Shown here in pieces: positions 54,598 through 64,000 of a DNA stretch of 64,000 bases. Numbering within the stretch: position 1 is the stretch's first letter; every line of letters begins with the position of its first letter. A program made the translations under genes and the position numbers. Origin of the DNA: Phoma sp. XZ068 (lineage: Eukaryota > Ascomycota > Dothideomycetes > Pleosporales > Didymellaceae); NCBI GenBank assembly GCA_004835665.1, contig RBKR01000003.1:1612001-1676000 (forward strand), written 5' to 3'. The notes beneath the pieces are model-generated. The model had not been told where the DNA came from. It ran no database searches and saw only the letters and a program-made list of their open reading frames with translations.

Positions 54598-57378
54598 ATG
54601 GATCCAATAGTATCACGACCTCAACTCTCTCACTCAAGCTCACAAAGAAGCATTGCCGCATCACAATCTGCGTCAGAAGGCTATTACAGCGCCTCTGAAC
54701 ACAACTCCAGCGATAGCGACGATCGAAAGCGACTCTACCAAACGCCTACCGCACGAAGTCATGAGCAGCTGCAGACGCAAGACCAAGCACCGGTAGCATC
54801 ACTTAGAGGCGTGGGTATTCCGAGAGGGTTACCTCAGCAGCCCAACGCCGCACATATTCAAGGCCGGCCCGTCTCCACCATCGCAGAAGAGCGAAGATCG
54901 ATGGACACCAGAAGGCGGTCCAACATAGACCCAGATTCGCAGGCTACAACACCTGGCCAAGACACAACACCATACATTCGCTTTGCCATCGACCAGCTGA
55001 CTCGAGATGAGGAGGTTCGAGGGTCACGCGTGTATCCTGAAATTCGCCAAAGCGAGGAAGACTACCCTGTGGAGCGGATAGTCTCAGACGATGGTCTGGG
55101 ATACATGGCGCAAGAGCAGGAGACACAGAGGAGAATGTCCGAGCACATGTCGCCAAACTCGCGCAGACTCTCGAAACGTCACTCGATTCCTCGCAAGCCG
55201 CTCGCTGCGCAGCACAATGTGCAGTTCTCGTCGCCCGCACCAGCGTACGAATCGCCCGCTCGCACACGAAACCAGCCCCAGTACTATCAGCATCGAACGC
55301 CAGCACAAGCCCAGGCAGAGCCACTGCTACACGATGACCCTCGCCTCCAGTACCCTCAAGCCTCGGCCTTCAGTGCAGACAAAGATGTATTTGTAGCACA
55401 CGAGCTCGACCATCTGCCGCTGAATTTTGTTCCCGCCATCCTCCGCCCTGTCTGGTTGGGACTGTTCACTTTCCTCTGCCTCCTCATGCTGGCAGCTCTG
55501 ATTGCATCTGCGGTGCTGTCGATGCGGGATGGAGGCAAGGGCCTGTGGAACTACAACAGCTTCGGCGATGAGCGCTACTTTGTCTTCGAGTATCTTCCCA
55601 CACTCCTGGGCATGATCATCTTCGTCTGGCTCATTCAGATCCAGACCGCTCTGCAGAGGGTGATTCCGTTTCTGTCAATGGCGTCCGACTCGTTCCACCG
55701 TCGCTCCGAGGCTGTCTTCCTTGAGCTCCACCCGATGCAGTTCCTGCTGCCTAGGACAGAGCACTTTCGCGCGGGCCATCCGGCGATTGGAGCCTGCTAC
55801 GTCATCTTTTGGCTATTTGCATGGACGATACCCCTTCTCGCAGCCTCTTTCAACGTGCGTTACGATCTCGCGGGCTCTGTATGGCGATGGGTCGCCGTAC
55901 AAGGCGTCATCTGGACAGTAGTCGCTCTGTACATACTTCTTATTGTTGCATTGATCGTCGTCTTGATCACGCTTCGCAAACCTACAGGTCTCAGATGGGA
56001 CCCACGCTCTCTTGCCGACATCATCGCGCTCCTCGAGCGCTCCAACGTTATGGCTGAGTACGAAGGCTCGGAGACGTTCGCGAAGGGTGACTGGGACCGG
56101 CTGCGCAACCGCGCTGACCGCATCGGCTACTGGAGCACGTCGAACCGCACGAACGATATCTTCTATGGCATTGGCGAGGAGAATGGAGAGACGCGCCGGT
56201 TCTCGGTCGAGGATGGGCGTATCAGGGAGAAGGTGTCTGATCGCACGTATCCTGAGCAAACGCGCAACGACCGCCCTGGTGAATTTCACATCCGAACGGA
56301 TATTCGCAGTCCCTCAATCCGCCTGCGCTTCCTGCCGTGGTACCTCAAAGACGGCGCAGTGATTGCGTACATTGTGATTGGCGTTGTCCTTCTCGTCGCT
56401 TTCTACGCGGCCAGCTACGTCAACGGTGCTGTACGTCTGGGTTTCCTCCCTGCTGTCACAGCTCGCACAAACGCAGCTGGATTCTCGACCTCGAACTTCC
56501 TATACTCGTTCGTCCCCGCGGTGATCGGTCACTTCCTCTTCCTCGCCATCCTATCAGTCGACTACTCCCGCCGCGCACTCCAGCCCTACATGGCGCTCTC
56601 CTCCAAAGGCGGCGCAACAGCCGAATCCTCCCTCCTCCTCGACTACCCCTGCCGCCTCCCCCTCTCCATCACCCTCTCCGCCCTCATGAACCGCCACTTC
56701 GCCACCGCCACCCTCTCCTTCGTCTCCCTCACCAGCACCGCCATCCCCATCCTCTCCGGCGGCTGCTTCTGGACCCAATACTACAGCACCGCCGACATCG
56801 TCCGCGTCGCCGCCGATTTACCAGGCTACTACGCACTCTGCTTCTTCCTCGCGGTGTACACACTCGGGCTCTTCGCCCTACTACCAGGCCGCAAACGCGC
56901 CTCGCTCCCCCACCGCTCCAACTCCCTCGCCGAAGTAATAAGCTGGATCTACGCGTCCCCGCTCCTCAGCGACCGGGCTTTCAACCGCCCGCAGACAAAA
57001 CCCGAACTCGTGACTAAGCTCATGGGGAGCGCATACGCAGACCGCACATTCGCGCAATCCGTACGCAGTTTGGTGAGGGGGGACTCCCCGACTGATCCCG
57101 CGCTCGTGGGTGATCAGGAGAAACGCCGTGTTGGCGTCCCGCAGCGCGATAGCATGACTGACCCTGGCGCGACACGGTATGGGTTTGGGATTTATGTGGG
57201 GAGGGATGGGCTGGAGCATTTGGGGATTGATCGGGTGATGAGACGGGAGAGGCCGACGGGGTTGGTGATTTGGGAGGAGCAGGGTGGGCATCCGCGGGTT
57301 AAGAAGGGGAGGGGGAAGAAGAGGAGTAAGAAGAGTAAGCGTGATATCAAGGGGGGTGAGGTGGAGAATATGGTTTGA
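54598..57378 (+). CDS. DUF3433 multi-pass membrane protein
   Basis: A single exon of 926 residues. The first ~280 residues are polar and disordered (many Ser, Gln, Arg). Two similar membrane halves follow. The first has PAILRPVWLGLFTFLCLLML, FEYLPTLLGMIIFVWLIQIQ and the family motif LHPMQFLLPRTEHF nearby. The second has LRFLPWYLKDGAVIAYIVIG, FLYSFVPAVIGHFLFLAILS and VDYSRRALQPYMALSSKGGA, and SLLLDYPCRLPLSITLSALM. These are the signatures of the DUF3433 duplication found in Pezizomycotina. About ten hydrophobic helices are visible in total. The C-terminus is basic (KKGRGKKRSKKSKRD). The role is unknown; a cell-surface or cell-wall-linked function is only a guess. Codon use near 56600-56760 is strongly CTC/TCC-biased. 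Confidence 0.88.
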   Translation: MDPIVSRPQLSHSSSQRSIAASQSASEGYYSASEHNSSDSDDRKRLYQTPTARSHEQLQTQDQAPVASLRGVGIPRGLPQQPNAAHIQGRPVSTIAEERRSMDTRRRSNIDPDSQATTPGQDTTPYIRFAIDQLTRDEEVRGSRVYPEIRQSEEDYPVERIVSDDGLGYMAQEQETQRRMSEHMSPNSRRLSKRHSIPRKPLAAQHNVQFSSPAPAYESPARTRNQPQYYQHRTPAQAQAEPLLHDDPRLQYPQASAFSADKDVFVAHELDHLPLNFVPAILRPVWLGLFTFLCLLMLAALIASAVLSMRDGGKGLWNYNSFGDERYFVFEYLPTLLGMIIFVWLIQIQTALQRVIPFLSMASDSFHRRSEAVFLELHPMQFLLPRTEHFRAGHPAIGACYVIFWLFAWTIPLLAASFNVRYDLAGSVWRWVAVQGVIWTVVALYILLIVALIVVLITLRKPTGLRWDPRSLADIIALLERSNVMAEYEGSETFAKGDWDRLRNRADRIGYWSTSNRTNDIFYGIGEENGETRRFSVEDGRIREKVSDRTYPEQTRNDRPGEFHIRTDIRSPSIRLRFLPWYLKDGAVIAYIVIGVVLLVAFYAASYVNGAVRLGFLPAVTARTNAAGFSTSNFLYSFVPAVIGHFLFLAILSVDYSRRALQPYMALSSKGGATAESSLLLDYPCRLPLSITLSALMNRHFATATLSFVSLTSTAIPILSGGCFWTQYYSTADIVRVAADLPGYYALCFFLAVYTLGLFALLPGRKRASLPHRSNSLAEVISWIYASPLLSDRAFNRPQTKPELVTKLMGSAYADRTFAQSVRSLVRGDSPTDPALVGDQEKRRVGVPQRDSMTDPGATRYGFGIYVGRDGLEHLGIDRVMRRERPTGLVIWEEQGGHPRVKKGRGKKRSKKSKRDIKGGEVENMV

Positions 57379-57798
57379 TTGGTGGGAGAAGGGATGGGTA
57401 TGATGGGTATGAATGTGGATGAGATGATGAGCATGGCGGATATGACTTACGCATTACGCATTACGGCATGGAACGGCGTTGGACGGACTTTTCCTTTCCT
57501 GCACTTTACTGCAGGGTGTAATTATGGATGCGATAGACGACTGATGTCGACACGATTAATTCGAGTTAATGACCGTCTGTATCCTGGCTCACCTTTAAAT
57601 CGTGATGTGCATCATTCAACTCCAAACGTGATGTAGTTGCAAAATATAGTTATGAGTAGTATATATATTCATTATATATCATATGTACAATCAACTTTCT
57701 CGCTCGCTCAAATTAAGTCATGGATATCATCTCAGTCTTCCCACTCCAACACCATTAGATCATTAACATCTCCTCTCATCTTCTTTTTCACACCGCAT
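57379..57798. other. convergent 3' region
   Basis: 420 bp between the stops of the DUF3433 and SUR7-type genes, with a TATATAT-rich patch near 57658-57690. It probably holds both polyadenylation sites. Confidence 0.4.
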
Positions 57799-58700
57799 TC
57801 AAGCAGAGTAGTCGTCCTTGACTCGCCTCTGGCTGTCCGTGTCCATGAAGCTGGCGCGGCTCTTGGTGCTCTTGGTCGAGCGGCGGCGGCTAACGCCAGA
57901 TGAGCGGTCACCGCCGAGGACGCCGCCGAGGCAGAAGAGCACGGTGGCGAGGAAGAAGCAGGCGAATGAGGCCCAGGCGAAGCCGAGCAGGTAGCGGCCA
58001 ACGGAGGCTTCTAGGTTGGCGGAGCGGAAGGCATTGCGGCCCTTGATCATCCATGCGCTGCAAGGTGTTAGACAGTGTTAAAGAATTTGGAGGAAGTGGA
58101 CATACGTGAGGAGCGAGGCGGCCAGTGCCTGGAAGAACAGGGCGATGGAGACGGTGAGGCCAGACAGGTAGCCACCGAGACGTGAGCACAGGGCCAGCAG
58201 ACCAGTGAACAGAGCGCAGACAGCGAAGAAGAGGGCAATCAGGTAAAAGGCGAACATGAACCTCGAGAGGTAAAAGTACATGTGAGTTCCCACAAACTGC
58301 TCAGGCACATTATCGGTGGTGCCAAAGTTGCGCGGAGGATCAAATGGCAGCGCAGGGACAACAGCGCCGCAGTTTGCATTGTGTCCCGTGCTGGGATCGC
58401 GGCCGCAGATGGCGAAAAAGGTCCAGCGGGTGGGGTTGCGGGCGTTGGGAATGTTGTTTGTGGCTGCTTCGAGGAAGTAGAACTGGTTGATGGGAGCCGA
58501 GTTGATGGCGCCGGAGAGGATAGTGAAGAATTGCATGACTATGCCTCCGGCGACGAGGATGAGCGCCGCGAAGGCGAGGACGGGCTCTGCAAAGAATCGC
58601 ATTAGTATGGACGATGCATGGACATGGTGTTGTGAGGAATTATGAGGTGGGTAATGGTGATGGTTGGGTGACAGGGATACGTACTGGCTGCAGTGACCAT
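57799..58700 (-). CDS. SUR7/PalI-family eisosome membrane protein
   Basis: Three exons (58700-58685, 58586-58106, 58057-57799) give 251 residues. The tiny first exon gives MVTAAKPVLAFAALILVAGG; its 98-nt intron has branch TACTAAT before TTTGCAG. The ATG at 58602 would give the same length with MRFFAEPVLAF, but it lies inside that intron's branch region, so it is second choice. Four membrane segments are seen: the N-terminal one, then YLSRFMFAFYLIALFFAVCA, LSGLTVSIALFFQALAASLL and LLGFAWASFACFFLATVLFC. The loop after the first has NSAPINQFYFLEAATNNIPN and two Cys, typical of SUR7. The tail is Arg/Ser-rich. SUR7 proteins mark eisosomes (MCC) at the plasma membrane. Confidence 0.83.
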
Positions 58701-59307
58701 GTTTGCGATGTCTTGTTTCAGAGCAGAGGCCCGCGCAGGATCAATTAGGATTAAGTTACGGGTATAGGCTGGGAAATGCAGCGGCAGCGATGGATATTTG
58801 AGCGCCCGAAACGGAAGACCTGCCAGCAGTGCTTCCACGGGCAGGTTCTTGTTTATGAAGAAGTGGGCCACGAGGTGACGTATGGCGGGAGCGCCGTCAA
58901 TGTGCTGGAGCTCGGCAGCACGCTAGGACATCACCTTTTGTCATGACCTCACGCCGGCGCTTTGCATCATCCCGGCGCGCTTCAAAGACAGAAAGGGTCG
59001 CGCCTTGCTGGATGCAGCCGGCGAGCGCAGACGGCGTGTGCTGCGAGGGAGACAGTGCGGACGCTGTGTGGGAGCGTGGATGCTTGCAGGCGTGATGTGC
59101 TGCCGGCATCGTGTGGAGCTTGGGCGGGCGAGGCCCCTGCGCTGCCTTGGTTCGGCACCAACCGAGCTGTGCGCATCACCGCATGTGGCTGTCAGTGCCC
59201 GAGCTCCCCAGCTCAAGCTTGGTGTTGAGCAGACTCGTTCCTGAGACCGACCGCCCCGACCGCCCTGACTGCCCCGACCGCCCTGACCGCCCTTACTCAT
59301 CAACAAC
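58701..59307. other. divergent promoter region
   Basis: About 600 bp between the starts of the SUR7-type gene and the Rav2 gene. A short CCGACCGCCCTGAC-like repeat stands at 59251-59296, just before the Rav2 start. No gene is supported; the long minus frame across this region is antisense to Rav2. Confidence 0.45.
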
Positions 59308-60275
59308 ATGTCGACCGCCGTGTGGCCGCCCATCGACGCCGCCCAGCTGGCCCGCGAGCAGACGCAGTCGCAGCAGCGCGAGCTCGAGTGGCTGCTCGTG
59401 CAGCTCAAGGAGACGCTGCAGTCGCTCAAGGCCGGCCTCGAGGAGTGCGCCGCCCTGCTGGCCCCGTCGGAGAACGGCTCGACGCTGGTGCTGACGTCGG
59501 TGCGCTCAGAGAGCCTCAAGGGCTTGGTTACCCGCGTCGGCACGCGCATTGTCAAGGGCGTACGTGGATGCTGTGTGTGCATGTGAAGACGCTCGCTCAC
59601 GAATGCTCGCAGAATGTCAAGCTGCGCATCGCCAGCCTGCCTCCCCCGCGCGGCTCGCAGTCCTACGACATGGCCATATCCTCCGCGCCCACTGCGCCCA
59701 CCCTCGTCGTGCCCCAGCTCACCTCGGTGCGCACTGCCATCAACAGCTGCCTCGATGCCATTGACGTCGTCTCCTGGGGCGGTGACGCGACCAACGCCAG
59801 CTTCGTCGCCGGCCAGCTGCAGCTGCTGCACGACCACATCCTCGAGGCCCGCCAGGCACTGAAGGGCTACTCGGACGTGCAGATGCCGTGGTGGGAGAAC
59901 CCCGTCGACGAGACCACCTTCGACCCGCCGCTGCCCGCCAACGTCTCCTTCCACATGTTCGTCTTCGACGCCGCCCTCTGCCTCGAAATCCGCGTACTCG
60001 AGCCCAAGCAGGAGGAGGAGACGGCCTCGTTCACCGGCTTCAACTTCCGCGACCGCCTGTCCTCCGCCCTCGGCGGCACCCGCACCCCCCTCCACGACGA
60101 AGCCGACAAAGTCTACAAATACCGAGGCCAGGACGTCCGCGTCAAGGAGAAGATCCGCGTCGAAACCCAGGACCCCTCCCTCATATCAGCCTCGGCCAAG
60201 CTGAACGCGCTCGAACACAGCCTAATGTTGAGCCGCAAGGCTCTCGACATCGTCATGGGTCCCGACGAGCCGTAG
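59308..60275 (+). CDS. RAV2: RAVE complex subunit Rav2 / Rogdi homologue
   Basis: Two exons (59308-59559, 59613-60275) give 304 residues; the 53-nt intron is GTACGT...CTCGCAG in phase 0. The start region AREQTQSQQRELEWLLVQLK and LKAGLEECAALLAP is the coiled-coil N-part of Rogdi proteins. NVKLRIASLPPPRG, VVPQLTSVRTAINSCLDAID and LLHDHILEARQALKG follow. The most conserved block is PPLPANVSFHMFVFDAALCL followed by EIRVLEP. Rav2, with Rav1 and Skp1, reassembles V-ATPase V1 onto Vo in response to glucose and pH. Length and layout match fungal family members. High G+C and Ala-rich codon use at the 5' end differ from the flanks, probably only because of its composition. Confidence 0.87.
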
Positions 60276-60545
60276 GCGACCTGCCGGTGACACCAATCCG
60301 TGACACCAATCCACGTCCGCTGATTGGCCGCATGCGTCTCCGCCCGCGCACGCTTTTCCGCGGGCATGTCTAGCGCGGATTGCGTTATCACTATCTCGGA
60401 AATGCTCCATCGACATCGGAACAGAAGTGTGACTGGCATTTGCCGCAACTGAACATGCCACCAAGATAACGCCTCCTGTACATACACCTTGCTATACCCC
60501 TCTGCTTGAGACATTGACTTGTTCTTGAGTCGTACATCTCACAAC

Positions 60546-62228
60546 ATGGCGCCCGCGCTTCTCACTGCCGTCGACTCCACTTCACATGTGCACCTCATTG
60601 TCGGCTCGAATCCACTCGCCGGCGCACGCTGCACACGATCAATTGAGGTCGGCGCAAACCCCATACTGATTGCCCCGGAAGATGCGACACTGCACTACGG
60701 TCTGGTGAAGCGTATTGAGGATGGCGAGGTCAAGTGGATCAAGCGCAGCTTTCAAGAGGAGGACTTGACCACCCTTGGTCGCGCTGAAGTGGATGGTGTG
60801 GTCGATGCAGTCTTTGTGACTGCAGGCGGAAAGCAGGGGCAGAGTATGTCTCGCAGACACTCACCTTGATCTTGTCTAACATCCACAGGCACACAAATAT
60901 CCAACCTGTGCCGCCGATTACGCATCCCCGTCAACGTCGCCGATGCCCCCAACCTCTGCTCCTTCACGCTCCTCTCCACACATTCCGACGGTCCTCTCCA
61001 GATTGGTGTAACAACATCTGGCAAGGGCTGCAAGCTGTCAGCCCGCATACGGCGCGAGATCGCATCCTCGCTGCCACCACACGTGGGCGATGCTGTCGAG
61101 CGACTCGGCACACTGCGGAGACGCATCTGGGAGGAAGAGCATGCTGCCGAGCTCTCACAAGACCTCGAAGCGGAGGAGGATGATAGTGGCCAGCCCGCTA
61201 CCTTCAACCAGCTCGTCCTGGAAGAAAGCAAAGAAGCAGCACGGGGCCGGCGCATGCGCTGGCTCTCTCAGATCTGCGAGTACTGGCCCCTCCGCCGCCT
61301 CGCCGCCATCACAGACGCCGACATCGACACCCTCTTCCGCGAATTTGCCAGCAGCAACGCCTCCAAAATCGGTCCCACCTCCACAGCAACACCCGAACAG
61401 AAAGCAGGCCGCATCATTCTCGCCGGCTCCGGCCCCGGCAACCCCGATCTCCTCACCCGCGCAGCCCACAAAGCCATCCTCTCCGCCGACCTCATCCTCG
61501 CAGACAAACTCGTCCCCGCCCCCATCCTCGACCTCGTGCCCCGCCGCGCAACCGTCCATATCGCGCGCAAATTCCCCGGCAACGCCGATCGCGCACAAGA
61601 AGAACTCCTCGAGTGGGGTCTGGAGGGTTTGAAGGCAGGCAAAGTAGTCGTCCGCATCAAGCAAGGCGACCCCTACATCTACGGCCGCGGCGGCGAGGAA
61701 TACGACTTCTTCCGCTCCCACGGCTTCATTCCCACCGTCCTTCCTGGAATCACCTCTGCGCTGAGCGCCCCGCTGTTCGCCGCTATCCCCGCCACGCACA
61801 GAGGTGTCGCGGATCAAGTGCTGATCTGCACGGGTACGGGGCGGAAGGGCGCGCCGCTTGATCCCCCGGAGTTTGTCGCCAGTAGGACGATTGTGCTGCT
61901 CATGTCTTTGCACCGTCTTGAGGCGCTGATTGAGAGTTTGGTCGCGAAGGGTTATCCTACGGATCTCCCTGTTGCTGTCTTGGAGCGCGCCAGTTGTCCC
62001 GATCAGAGAGTTATTCGCACGACGCTGCAGCATGTCTGCGCGGCGGTTGAGGAAGAGGGAAGTAGGCCGCCGGGTCTGCTGGTGGTTGGTAATGCGTGCA
62101 GGGTTCTCAGCAACTACACCCAGCGCTGGGTCGTGGAGGAAGGATTCCACGGGCTAGACGATCTAGGCAGCGACGGGGAGTTGCAATTGAGCAAGCTTAG
62201 CGATGCCGTTGCACAGGTCGCTGCTTAA
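60546..62228 (+). CDS. MET1: siroheme synthase: Met8-like dehydrogenase fused to Met1-like uroporphyrinogen-III methyltransferase
   Basis: Two exons (60546-60843, 60889-62228) give 545 residues with a 45-nt intron. The N-terminal ~150 residues are the Met8-like precorrin-2 dehydrogenase/ferrochelatase part (HLIVGSNPLAGARCTRSIEV, VDAVFVTAG, NVADAPNLCSFTLLS). The C-terminal part is the SUMT: IILAGSGPGNPDLLTRAAHK, ADLILADKLV, RIKQGDPYIYGRGGEEYDFF and VLPGITSALSAPLFAAIPAT HRG. The fusion makes the iron prosthetic group of sulfite and nitrite reductases from uroporphyrinogen III, needed for methionine and nitrogen assimilation. The middle linker is acidic (ELSQDLEAEEDDS). The fused order is usual in filamentous ascomycetes, where Met1 itself carries an N-terminal Met8-like domain. 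Confidence 0.92.
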
Positions 62229-62300
62229 TACGTCAACGACAGATAGAGACACGACTTACATCGCATCGCATTACACTACATATGATACCAATAGACATTT

Positions 62301-63512
62301 TCACTCCCCCTCAAACCACCACTCCTCAAACATCCCCCCAGCAAACAGACCCTCTCCCTCCTCTTTCCCCACCCCCACCCCCTCCCTAACACCCCAAACA
62401 TCAAACCCCACCCCTTCCCTCCCCACCGGCCCCGTCATAGGCACATACGCCTCCCTCCCCCTACACGACCCCACCGCCTCATCCAACAGCACGAAATCCG
62501 GCTCCTCAACAAGCATACTCGGATCCGTGAGCCCTTCGTGGCGGCGCACAGGGGGCGCACCCTGAATCAGACTGTACGACAGCGTTTTCCCTGGGGAGAG
62601 GAAGGAGTGCAGCGTATGTGTGGATGAGGGGGTACTTGGGAAGGTGAGGGCGTGGGCGTCGAATGTGGCGAGTGTGTGGGGGATGTCCCAATTCTGTTTT
62701 GTGGCGAGGATGGTGGTGAGGTTGCGGGTGCGCGCGGTGTGGGTTTGGAGGAGGGCGATGGCGGGTTGGGGGATGTAGCGTGTTGATTGACTGTTGTGTG
62801 TGGACGAGGAGAAGGGCCGGAAGCCGGGTGTGTCGGCGTAGAGGAATTGTTGCCATGGTTTTAGGCCGGATGTGAAGGGGCTTGTTTTGTGGGTGCCTCC
62901 TGGACCGTCGACGAGGCTGGTGGGACAGTGGATGATGGATTCGCTGTGGTTGTGTGGGCGGGCGAGGGACTTGGTGGAGAGGAGTCTGTGGAAGAGAGCG
63001 GGTGTGTCTTTGTAGTCTTTCTGGAATGTGTAGGCGGTGAGTGAGGACCGGAAAACAGAGTCGCTCTGGTAGATGTGAACTGGGGAAGCTTTTTGCCATA
63101 TGTCAAGAAGGTGGAACCATATGCTCTGCGTCAGTGCTGTGTCGGTTGCGTAGAAGTCGGCGAAGTAGTCAAGGAGAGCGGCTGCTGCTGACCAGAAGCT
63201 ATCGAGGAAGGTTTCGCTACACGGTATGACTTTGTGCGTTGAATCGAGCTGAGCTCGTCCTGGGTCGTCGAGAAGGCTGTAAATACTGCGGTAAATGACC
63301 TTGAGATCAAGCTCGTTCTCGCCCGAGATGTATCGCAGAGTCAAAACCATACCCGCGCGATCACAATCTTGGACACAGATAATTGGCGGCTCCATAGTCG
63401 GCCAGAAAGCGAGCGTGTCAAGCGAACGTTTGAAGAGAGGTAGAAGGCTCTCGTGGGTATATTGTAAAGGTCGCGCTGCGATGCCACGGTTACGGCTCGT
63501 GTACAAACACAT
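62301..63512 (-). CDS. uncharacterised protein, 403 residues
   Basis: A single exon reading from MCLYTSRNRGIAARPLQYTH to a Gly/Glu-rich end (EEWWFEGE). Coding-like segments include EPPIICVQDCDRAGMVLTLR, VIPCSETFLDSFWSAAAALL with DYFADFYATDTALTQSIWFH, and the later HSESIIHCPTSLVDGPGGTH. No known domain is recognised; there is no signal peptide or membrane helix. The start may be slightly upstream via another exon, since the ATG at 63512 leads directly into AT-rich DNA. The gene is convergent with the siroheme synthase gene, with 72 bp between stops. Confidence 0.55.
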   Translation of the reverse strand: MCLYTSRNRGIAARPLQYTHESLLPLFKRSLDTLAFWPTMEPPIICVQDCDRAGMVLTLRYISGENELDLKVIYRSIYSLLDDPGRAQLDSTHKVIPCSETFLDSFWSAAAALLDYFADFYATDTALTQSIWFHLLDIWQKASPVHIYQSDSVFRSSLTAYTFQKDYKDTPALFHRLLSTKSLARPHNHSESIIHCPTSLVDGPGGTHKTSPFTSGLKPWQQFLYADTPGFRPFSSSTHNSQSTRYIPQPAIALLQTHTARTRNLTTILATKQNWDIPHTLATFDAHALTFPSTPSSTHTLHSFLSPGKTLSYSLIQGAPPVRRHEGLTDPSMLVEEPDFVLLDEAVGSCRGREAYVPMTGPVGREGVGFDVWGVREGVGVGKEEGEGLFAGGMFEEWWFEGE

Positions 63513-64000
63513 ACTTTGTCATGTAAGTGAAAGCAAACGCTAACACCCCACCCTACATGCTGAGATACAAAATATACCGATACCAAAAGTATCTTATATG
63601 CTTTATAATATACAGTATAGTCTACAACATTCCTCTATACACTTCTTATAGAGGTTATATATTATCGCTTCTTGTTAAAAGGAGTACCTACTATTACTAT
63701 AGGTTTATATAAACTACTATATCTGTATATACTCCTACTAGTTGAACTACGTACAAACTTACTTATCTAGACTTGTACTACTATATAAGCTGGGTCTTGT
63801 AAGGTCTTAAATCCTAGCCTGAATTATCTTAACCCTGATTATCCATAGTTACGATCTTCAAACACAACTTTCAGCAAATCGACCCGCACAAAATGCCTTG
63901 AAATCCTCTACTATTCTAGGCATACAGCTTGATGTTCGTTGGTAAGGTTGTAAGCACCAGGTTTTCTGTTTCATAACTTCTTTTTGCATATAGCATCGAA
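63513..64000. other. AT-rich end of the window
   Basis: From about 63560 to 63850 the sequence is A+T-rich and simple (TATATTATCGCTTCTTG, ACTATATCTGTATATACTCC), unlike the GC-richer genes to the left. It resembles decayed repeat DNA. No gene is supported. Confidence 0.4.

Noticed and set aside
56337..57017. 226-codon plus frame rich in Arg/Pro
   Set aside because: Out-of-frame shadow inside the DUF3433 gene.
58941..60095. 384-codon minus frame
   Set aside because: Antisense to Rav2/Rogdi in GC-rich DNA; the sense frame has the conserved family block and a proper intron.
61155..62150. 331-codon minus frame
   Set aside because: Antisense to the methyltransferase domain of the siroheme synthase; Gly/Glu-rich only because of the opposite strand's Ala/Pro codons.
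1..64000. tRNA, rRNA and CRISPR features
   Set aside because: I scanned for tRNA B-box-like GGTTCGAATCC strings, rRNA segments and regular spaced repeats and found none that hold up; a covariance-model search would be needed to exclude weak tRNAs.

Overview
The window looks like nuclear DNA of a filamentous ascomycete (Pezizomycotina, perhaps Dothideomycetes; the class is a guess). Genes on both strands are cut by introns of about 45 to 100 nt with GT..AG ends and CTRAC or CTAAT-like branch sites. Families typical of these fungi recur: RGS-LOV photoreceptor, DUF3433, SUR7, Zn2Cys6 regulator, purine nucleoside permease, GH36 and GH43 hydrolases, APH-like kinases. No rRNA, tRNA, CRISPR array or operon was recognised. 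Exon limits were set by hand from splice signals and frame continuity.

Left part (1-20.1 kb): a BCAS3/WD40 gene running off the left edge, a secreted SRPBCC-like protein, a cystinosin-type PQ-loop transporter, an RGS-LOV blue-light receptor, the NatB catalytic subunit NAA20, a MARVEL membrane protein, a PsiD-like phosphatidylserine decarboxylase family enzyme, a peroxisomal-type enoyl-CoA hydratase/isomerase and a purine nucleoside permease. An AT-rich 0.55-kb element with terminal inverted repeats and TA target duplication (MITE) lies at 20.46-21.01 kb.

Middle part (21.3-41.6 kb): an 830-residue two-membrane-segment coiled-coil protein of unknown role, a GH36 raffinose-synthase/alpha-galactosidase, mitochondrial tyrosyl-tRNA synthetase and an SSO-type syntaxin. 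Then a decaying accessory stretch (31.7-37.2 kb) holds a fragment of a neighbouring gene, a broken APH-family gene, an intact APH-family gene and two more interrupted reading frames. After it come a zinc-ribbon/transmembrane protein and a SIRT4-type sirtuin.

Right part (42.7-64 kb): a SANT/Myb-like protein, a class II aldolase convergent with a Zn2Cys6 regulator, a secreted GH43 arabinanase, a basic protein with two XPA-C-like repeats and an apparent one-base frameshift, a DUF3433 membrane protein, a SUR7-type eisosome protein, the RAVE subunit Rav2/Rogdi, a Met8-Met1 siroheme synthase fusion and an uncharacterised protein, ending in AT-rich DNA.

Most genes are unrelated housekeeping functions. 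The most notable items are the complete RGS-LOV receptor, two introns that only work with GC donors, the MITE, the gene-decay zone, and the orphan coiled-coil protein with a duplicated outer-loop motif.
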